From Pirellula staleyi DSM 6068 (lineage in GTDB: Bacteria; Planctomycetota; Planctomycetia; Pirellulales; Pirellulaceae), in the NCBI RefSeq assembly GCF_000025185.1, contig NC_013720.1:5456001-5520000 (forward strand): DNA of 64,000 nt, read 5' to 3'. This document shows, piece by piece, positions 63,805 to 64,000 of the stretch. The notes below the pieces were generated by a model. That model was given only the letters and a program-made list of their open reading frames with translations. It did not search any database and had not been told where the DNA came from. Numbering within the stretch: position 1 is the first letter of the stretch; each line of letters begins with the position of its first letter. The translations under genes and the position numbers were made by a program.

Positions 63805-64000
63805 CTAGCGCCGATCTTCAGGAGGTGGCGCGAAGGGCTGCGGGAACCGGTCGGCTGTCTGAGGGTCGTTGCTCGCTGGTGGCGTCCCAAACCCTGGAAT
63901 CTTGGGAAACGGAATCGTCGGCTGGCCGGTCGGTTCGTCGTTTCCAAAACTGGGGAGCTTAAAACCTTCCGCGGGTACCGCCCGAATCGGCGTTTTGCCG
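63805..64000 (-). CDS. C-terminal end of a proline-rich protein, truncated by window edge
   Basis: Reading the minus strand from 63999, the frame is open for 64 codons (GKTPIRAVPAEGFKLPSFG ... PFAPPPEDRR) to a TAG at 63807-63805. The Pro/Gly/Phe pattern (LPSFGNDEP, IPFPKIPGFGTPP) is regular and unlike random sequence, and there is no start in the window, so the gene enters from the right edge. It looks like a low-complexity C-terminal tail. Product unknown. Confidence 0.55.
   Translation of the reverse strand, partial: GKTPIRAVPAEGFKLPSFGNDEPTGQPTIPFPKIPGFGTPPASNDPQTADRFPQPFAPPPEDRR

Overview
The window looks like chromosomal core DNA of a planctomycete of the Pirellula / Blastopirellula / Rhodopirellula kind. 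This is an inference from gene content and style: moderately high GC, many secreted or membrane proteins of unknown function, a sulfatase next to a protein with a formylglycine-generating-enzyme-like fold, PQQ-propeller/TPR proteins, an ECF sigma factor paired with a VWA protein, a ResB-CcsA fusion, a membrane-anchored excisionase-type HTH protein and scattered housekeeping genes. I see no insertion sequence, prophage, CRISPR array or rRNA. The one RNA gene is tRNA-Leu(UAA).

Layout. 1-7.2 kb: the 3' part of a large PQQ/TPR protein, two tandem paralogous small membrane proteins, a Tat-exported endonuclease/exonuclease/phosphatase-family protein, tRNA-Leu and a DUF420 membrane protein. 7.2-10.7 kb: two minus-strand membrane proteins of unknown function that share a module. 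11.2-14.2 kb: ECF sigma factor and a VWA (YfbK-like) membrane protein with three N-terminal repeats. 14.7-22.4 kb: two exported TPR-type proteins, ExbB/TolQ and three ExbD/TolR genes, the last one frameshifted; no TonB or TolA is visible. 22.4-29.3 kb: XerC/D recombinase, GalE, PlsC-type acyltransferase, HerA-like ATPase, Mn-type superoxide dismutase. 29.5-37.9 kb (all minus): ResB-CcsA cytochrome c assembly fusion, a lipoprotein with an inverted internal duplication, an OmpA-family lipoprotein, the HTH/acidic/TM protein and a small exported protein. 38.4-39.7 kb: queC-queD. 39.8-47.8 kb (minus): sulfatase, FGE-like/SMP-30 fusion, flotillin-like FloA, MnmA, a beta-sandwich orphan and a prepilin-like protein. 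48.5-51.9 kb: DnaJ/CbpA-type chaperone, two small proteins, rnpA-yidD, a possible 50-aa leader ORF and rpmB. 52.2-61.0 kb (plus): gatC-gatA-gatB, asd, truA, glycosyltransferase, Ser/Thr kinase, accA. 61.1-64 kb: a GspE/PilB ATPase, 1.4 kb without convincing genes, and the C-terminal end of a proline-rich protein entering from the right edge.

How the genes work together. The 14.7-22.4 kb cluster would make a proton-driven inner-membrane motor (ExbB/ExbD) with large exported helical-repeat proteins in the place where TonB or TolA is usually found; the upstream sigma/VWA pair could regulate it or be independent. GatCAB makes Gln-tRNA(Gln) and/or Asn-tRNA(Asn) by transamidation. QueC/QueD belong to preQ0 synthesis. 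The best candidates for undescribed biology are the TPR-ExbB-ExbD machine, the repeat-bearing VWA partner of the sigma factor, a near-identical 38-bp promoter-like element found twice (with its core a third time), a strand-polar GAGCAGGG motif resembling known FtsK/SpoIIIE polar motifs, and a hidden leader ORF before rpmB. All coordinates and motifs were read by eye; no searches were run.
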